From assembly GCA_031403315.1 (NCBI GenBank), contig JANNTD010000322.1, positions 1-17,906 of the forward strand: a stretch of DNA of 17,906 nt. Direction: 5' to 3'. Position 1 is the first letter of the stretch; each line of letters starts with the position of its first letter. The stretch comes from DASYDU01 sp031403315 (lineage in GTDB: Bacteria > Planctomycetota > Planctomycetia > Pirellulales > Lacipirellulaceae). Below are positions 15,056 through 17,906 of this stretch, in pieces. The notes under the pieces were generated by a model that searched no databases, was not told the origin of the DNA, and saw only the letters and a list, made by a program, of their open reading frames with translations. The position numbers and the translations under genes were made by a program.

Positions 15056-15082
15056 CGGCGCAGCGGGCGAAAGCCTGCGCCG
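15056..15082. terminator. hairpin between pcrA and the convergent PIN gene
   Basis: CGGCGCAG (15056-15063) pairs with CTGCGCCG (15075-15082) around an 11-nt loop. It starts 17 nt after the pcrA stop and ends next to the stop of the convergent PIN gene, so it could end transcripts from both sides. There is no following T-run, so it may instead be a stabilising hairpin or a small repeat. Confidence 0.45.
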
Positions 15083-15083
15083 A

Positions 15084-15509
15084 TCATGCGGGCAAGTGAT
15101 CTTGTTGGGGCCTTTCTGTGCGATCTGCTAAGTAGGCGGCCGGCGGTTGGATCAGAACGCCGTCCACGGTTTGGCCGAACAAGGGTCCGAAGGGTTTCTT
15201 GTCGCCCGTCAACAAATGCGTGGCACCTCCCTGGACGGCCGCCGCGAGGATCGGCGCATCTTTTTCCGGCAAGGTGAGTCCTGGTGGCAAGTCGCAAGCG
15301 GCTGCGTTGCCGACAATCGTCGTATTGGCCAGCAATACGCTGAGCCGCTGTCGCTGAACTTCCGTGGCCAAGTTACGCTCGGCCTCCCGGACCGCATACG
15401 ATGAAGTGACAAATTCGACATCGACAATTTGCCAAAGTCGCACCAAGCCGCTCTCTTCGCGGTACGCCGCGGAGAACAACACATTGGCGTCGAGAAACAC
15501 CCGGTCCAC
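15084..15509 (-). CDS. PIN-domain ribonuclease, probable toxin of a toxin-antitoxin pair
   Basis: 141 residues. The PIN active-site acids are all present: D7 in FLDANVLFSAAY, E42 in AVREAERNL, D84 in EKDAPILAAA and D103 in LLTGDKKPFG. PIN toxins cut RNA (often tRNA or rRNA) with divalent metal ions in the cytoplasm. The start is GTG at 15509, three nt after the antitoxin stop, so translation is coupled. The C-terminal extension (about 125-141) is polar and unremarkable. The specific RNA target cannot be told. The pair lies between the true and the duplicated 3' ends of pcrA. Confidence 0.9.
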   Translation of the reverse strand: MDRVFLDANVLFSAAYREESGLVRLWQIVDVEFVTSSYAVREAERNLATEVQRQRLSVLLANTTIVGNAAACDLPPGLTLPEKDAPILAAAVQGGATHLLTGDKKPFGPLFGQTVDGVLIQPPAAYLADRTERPQQDHLPA

Positions 15510-15512
15510 GGA

Positions 15513-15809
15513 TCAAACCCCGGCCGGGCGGTGATGAAGAATCTGATCCGGGTCGAGCCCCATTTTGCGGACTTCTTCGCAGGCGGCCGCGTAGTCGGAG
15601 GCGTCGACGGCGTTCGAGAGCAAGAATTCGGCCTGGCGCTGCGGGCTATAGATTTCCGTTTCTCCAGCGACGGGCCGAATGACGATCGTGCCGTTACGCG
15701 CTTCGAGCGTCACAATCGAGCCGGGGTCAATGCCAACCGCCTCGCGTATCGAAGGCGGAATGGGTACATCGCCGCCTTGTCCGACAGATACTGTTTCGAT
15801 TTGGGCCAT
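15513..15809 (-). CDS. AbrB/MazE-type antitoxin (SpoVT-AbrB DNA-binding domain)
   Basis: 98 residues from ATG at 15809; a TTG at 15818 would add three. The N-terminal half has the swapped-hairpin AbrB pattern: QGGDVPIPPSIREAVGIDPGSIVTLEARNGTIVIRPV, with the typical P-x-x-IR-x-x-xGI-x-PG segment. The C-terminal half (QRQAEFLLSNAVDASDYAAACEEVRKMGLDP) is helical and probably binds and blocks the PIN toxin encoded next. Such antitoxins usually repress their own promoter as dimers with or without toxin. A good promoter lies about 45 nt upstream (15852-15880). No clear Shine-Dalgarno precedes either start. Confidence 0.88.
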   Translation of the reverse strand: MAQIETVSVGQGGDVPIPPSIREAVGIDPGSIVTLEARNGTIVIRPVAGETEIYSPQRQAEFLLSNAVDASDYAAACEEVRKMGLDPDQILHHRPAGV

Positions 15810-15851
15810 GTTCAACAATCCGCATCACTGGTCGACGTGTCCCCAAGAGAC

Positions 15852-15880
15852 ATTCTAACACCCTGTCGGATTCGGGTCGA
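15852..15880 (-). promoter_or_regulatory. sigma-70-type promoter of the toxin-antitoxin operon
   Basis: Minus strand: -35 TCGACC (15875-15880), 17-nt spacer, -10 TAGAAT (15852-15857) with an upstream TGT, so an extended -10. Transcription would start near 15845, about 36 nt before the antitoxin ATG. The site matches four of six and five of six consensus bases. Confidence 0.65.
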
Positions 15881-15902
15881 CCACCGAGAATGCATCGCAA
15901 AA

Positions 15903-15992
15903 AAAACCTGCCACGCGACGATCCAACTCGCCACCGTCGGCCAAAAGAAGATCATCCTCGCCCACCGCCCACTGCGGCCGGCGCGGTAACGA
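15903..15992 (+). pseudogene. diverged second copy of the pcrA 3' end
   Basis: Codons 15903-15989 align without gaps to the last 29 codons of pcrA (stop at 15036-15038); both end in TAACGA and the offset is exactly 951 bp. The encoded end ATIQLATVGQKKIILAHRPL corresponds to ATIQFATVGQKKIILSHSLL of pcrA. In the last 23 codons five differences are silent and four change the residue, a pattern of a formerly functional coding copy rather than random decay. Similarity fades upstream of the run of A at about 15900. No start codon or upstream helicase sequence accompanies it, so it is a remnant. Confidence 0.85.
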
Positions 15993-16024
15993 TCCCCGCC
16001 TTGGATCGCACCAAGATGCTGCAG

Positions 16025-16384
16025 CTAAATCGCCCCGCCATCTTGGCCGCGGCTTGAAGCGGTTGCTAGTCCGCCCGCCGCCGTGTCCCGTTCGGCAATC
16101 AGTTGATGCAACAAAACCCAGCACTCGATCAGCATTCGGTCGCGCCGCGATTCAACGATCATCGTGACGGCGCTGTGTACGAACCCCATGAACATCCAAC
16201 CAACATTAAATCCGAGGAGTATCGCCCCCAGGAACACGACCACCGGACCGGCCTGTTGGCCGCCCCATTGCCACAAGAAACCAACAAACCATTGGATCAT
16301 CAAAGCAAAGAGGCACACCATGCCGAAGCCAATCACGCCGCAAACGATCCGAAGCCACCGCTGCATGCGTAGGTTTTTGCGCAC
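16025..16384 (-). CDS. small membrane protein, two TM helices, probably truncated at the 5' end
   Basis: 119 residues when begun at GTG 16384 (an ATG at 16366 is also possible). Two strong membrane segments: about 10-34 (LRIVCGVIGFGMVCLFALMI and following) and 46-77 (VVVFLGAILLGFNVGWMFMGF and following). A polar C-terminal tail ends the protein. No family is recognised. The same reading frame continues upstream through 29 further codons with a good start (GTG at 16471) but is broken by an in-frame TGA at 16421-16423. The open part alone has no good Shine-Dalgarno. So this may be a pseudogene remnant, a re-initiating shorter protein or a sequencing error. Confidence 0.65.
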   Translation of the reverse strand: MRKNLRMQRWLRIVCGVIGFGMVCLFALMIQWFVGFLWQWGGQQAGPVVVFLGAILLGFNVGWMFMGFVHSAVTMIVESRRDRMLIECWVLLHQLIAERDTAAGGLATASSRGQDGGAI

Positions 16385-16471
16385 GCGCTCGATGTACTCC
16401 GCATCGGTAAGATGCTTGCGTCAGACCAGCAGACCGAACATCCGCGCATCGGGGGAAAAGAGCTTGTTCAC
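16385..16471 (-). pseudogene. original N-terminal part of the small membrane protein, cut by TGA
   Basis: From GTG at 16471 the frame reads MNKLFSPDARMFGLLV, then TGA (16421-16423), then RKHLTDAEYIERVR, and continues directly into the membrane protein. GGGAG lies about 11 nt before the GTG and a promoter candidate about 45-70 nt before it, so this was the natural start. A TGG (Trp) to TGA change would explain the stop, giving LLVWRKHL. Full length would be 148 residues. Confidence 0.6.
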
Positions 16472-16515
16472 GGCGAGTGCTCCCGGGATAGGACGAATGG
16501 CCGAGCCCATTGGCC

Positions 16516-16544
16516 AAATTAGCCCGGCCGCTACCGGCGGTCAA
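16516..16544 (-). promoter_or_regulatory. candidate promoter of the small membrane protein
   Basis: Minus strand: -35 TTGACC (16539-16544), 17-nt spacer, weak -10 TAATTT (16516-16521). The start site would be near 16509, about 38 nt before the GTG at 16471. The -35 is the same as at 17517-17522. Confidence 0.35.
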
Positions 16545-16582
16545 ATTGCCGTTGCAGATTGCCTGATGGCATCGCGTCGTAA

Positions 16583-16640
16583 GATCGTCGTGACCGCCGT
16601 GTGGTCGCGGTACGTTTTTTGCCCCGACGATACGACGATC
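16583..16640. other. 9-bp inverted repeat enclosing a hairpin, downstream of the flgM-like gene
   Basis: GATCGTCGT (16583-16591) pairs perfectly with ACGACGATC (16632-16640). Inside lie ACCGC/GCGGT (16593-16597 and 16607-16611) and a plus-strand T6 run (16615-16620). Placed just after the FlgM stop, it may end or protect that transcript, although the T-run is on the wrong strand for a minus-strand intrinsic terminator. Confidence 0.35.
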
Positions 16641-16658
16641 ATGACATTCGCGCGCGGC

Positions 16659-16979
16659 TTACCCGATCTCGTCGATCAGCCGATCGAGGGCGGTGTCGAG
16701 CTTGGCCGGGGTCTCGTAAGTGCCGGCGGCGATTTCGGAGCGGATGCGGCTGACCACGTCTTGGCGGATGCCGGCCGTTTCGGTCGCTTGAATGGCCGCT
16801 TCGGCGGCGGGTGAGATCGTGACGCTGTCGCCGATCGCTTGCGTCTTCGCGGCGCCATCGGCGGCCTGGCCGCGGAAGGGAGCATGCGGGGCGTTGATGC
16901 CGTGGGGGCCGTGGACTTTGGTGATTCCGGCGGATGTGATTCCGGCGGACGACGGGCCGATCGGGCTGGGCATCTGCAT
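16659..16979 (-). CDS. flgM: FlgM-like anti-sigma-28 factor
   Basis: 106 residues. The last ~55 match the FlgM family: DSVTISPAAEAA (51-62), then IRQDVVSRIRSEIAAGTYETP (71-91) and a final helix LDTALDRLIDEIG. This region in known FlgM binds the flagellar sigma factor FliA and holds it off RNA polymerase until FlgM is exported through the hook. The N-terminal half is Gly/Pro/Ala-rich and probably disordered, as is usual. ATG at 16979 has GGAG nine bases upstream; a second ATG at 16973 is less well placed. No flagellar genes lie nearby in the window, so the partner sigma factor must be elsewhere. Confidence 0.85.
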   Translation of the reverse strand: MQMPSPIGPSSAGITSAGITKVHGPHGINAPHAPFRGQAADGAAKTQAIGDSVTISPAAEAAIQATETAGIRQDVVSRIRSEIAAGTYETPAKLDTALDRLIDEIG

Positions 16980-17906
16980 GGTAACGGTCTCCGACTGGGT
17001 CGACGTGGCGTCGAGCGCTGGTGGTGATTTGGTATTCGGCGGACGAGCGGATGATCTCGATCAGCAGGAATCCGATTCAGGATGGTCGGCTGTTCTTGCT
17101 GCTTGGTGTACTGCGCGAATGCGAGTGCGAGAGTACAACCAACATCGGGCGGCTCGCGGCCGCGGTTTCAACAAAATCTCCTGGCGAGCGATCGCAGCTA
17201 ACGCATGTCCTGTACGGGCTATAGCGATGATCCATCGACGGGCGACGCGCGTTGCACCGGCTGTTCGCCGCGGCCGGCGGTGCGTGTCGCGTTTGATCAA
17301 CAACCTCGGGCGAACGGTGCGGAAACGAAGCAAAGATTCGGAAAACGGTTCGGGCGGTCGTGCCGTCGGCGGACACCGGCGCTGCCCCTGAGGGCCCACT
17401 TGCCGAAGCTGCCGATTAGTATTACTACGCGGCCTATGCCTGCCAAGTTCGGCCGGCCTTGAGCGTCCAGTCGCCCAATCCGGCGCGGCGCGAAGGATAG
17501 ACGAGCCGGCCGGCGGGGTCAAGGCGAGTCGCATCGGCGATAGCAGCGGGTCGTTTTCCGTGCTGGAACGCGCCGCTGCAAGGGCTTTCGGTTGGCACTG
17601 CGGGGCATCTGAACAGATCGACACGATCGGGCGACGGCTCGTCGGCCGGCGTTGGTAAATGGCGAGGTGTCCCACGCGACGTGACGGCCGGCCCGCTCCT
17701 TAAGGGTGGCACGCGACGCGCGAACAATTCGCTTGTGCTTTTCGTCGCGTTGCGCAGAATACGAATAGAGGTCGCCGACGGGCGGCTTCACCCTTGTCTT
17801 ACGTCTCGTCCCAGTTAGGTGAGTTGGCCGCGAACCGGAAACCGCGGCCCACTGTCCTGCGTAATGGATGCAACCGGACAGGTCGAAGCGCGGGCGGCTC
17901 TATTTG
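16980..17906. other. 0.9-kb right end without a recognisable gene
   Basis: Open frames here are short or arginine/proline-rich frame shadows without Shine-Dalgarno sequences or domains. The best are a 204-residue minus frame (17061-17675) and a 90-residue minus frame (17519-17791, starting MKPPVGDLYSYSAQRDEKHK). The latter would overlap the promoter at 17494-17522. On the minus strand CCAGGAG is followed by a TTG start of a 36-codon frame near 17190, also unconvincing. The stretch holds the promoter, possible leader or RNA, and nothing else that I can support. Confidence 0.5.
17494..17522 (-). promoter_or_regulatory. strong sigma-70-type promoter facing left
   Basis: Minus strand: -35 TTGACC (17517-17522), exactly 17 nt, -10 TATCCT (17494-17499). 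Expected start near 17487. The next convincing gene on this strand is the flgM-like gene 508 nt away, so the site drives either a very long leader, a small RNA or an unrecognised short gene. Confidence 0.65.

Noticed and set aside
16421..16423. TGA as a selenocysteine codon
   Set aside because: No SECIS-like hairpin was seen right after it, the position sits in a short cytoplasmic segment with no redox motif, and a Trp codon change explains it more simply.
17412..17423. CCGATTAGTATT, similar to a word on the complementary strand near the 3' end of 23S rRNA genes
   Set aside because: The flanking sequence does not continue the rRNA match, so it is a 12-nt coincidence.
17061..17675. 204-residue minus frame at the right end
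   Set aside because: It is Arg/Pro-rich, has no motif or ribosome site, and contains the promoter at 17494-17522.

Overview
The window looks like chromosomal DNA from a planctomycete, most likely near the order Pirellulales. This is inferred from the gene families. They include an AroD domain that starts directly with MICVSIGRSR, a YdjY-domain exported protein, a PQQ-like beta-propeller beginning WPQWQGPHRDG, a stand-alone RNA polymerase alpha-CTD protein, a secreted Tyr/Ala/Cys-rich protein and an endonuclease-type MutL. The DNA is GC-rich, so long open frames on the wrong strand are common and were discarded. No rRNA, tRNA, CRISPR array, integrase or transposase gene was found.

Left part (1-5105, all minus strand): a heparinase-like protein of unknown role, the PLP protein YggS, the mismatch-repair protein MutL and a 3-dehydroquinate dehydratase cut by the window edge. 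The first two genes are 13 nt apart; the later gaps are about 100 nt and carry small repeats. Next (5263-8536) come a YdjY-domain exported protein (+), a PQQ-like beta-propeller (-) and a tandem universal stress protein (+). The convergent gene ends in this stretch hold inverted repeats.

Middle (8543-12412, minus strand): a secreted low-complexity protein, then a tightly overlapping three-gene unit (four-TM protein with a beta-rich tail, a small arrestin-like protein, a P-loop ATPase) that I cannot assign to any known system, then the alpha-CTD protein. A PcrA/UvrD helicase (12669-15038) is transcribed away from the alpha-CTD gene.

Right part (15039-17906): a PIN toxin/AbrB antitoxin pair lies between the true 3' end of pcrA and a second, diverged, in-frame copy of that 3' end exactly 951 bp away. 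Then follow a small membrane protein whose reading frame is broken by an in-frame TGA near its start, and a FlgM-like anti-sigma factor. The last 0.9 kb has no convincing gene but holds a clear sigma-70-type promoter facing left.

The most interesting points are the overlapping arrestin-like/ATPase operon, the duplicated pcrA tail around the toxin-antitoxin pair, a REP/BIME-like element with compensatory changes, and the long untranslated stretch behind the promoter at 17494-17522.
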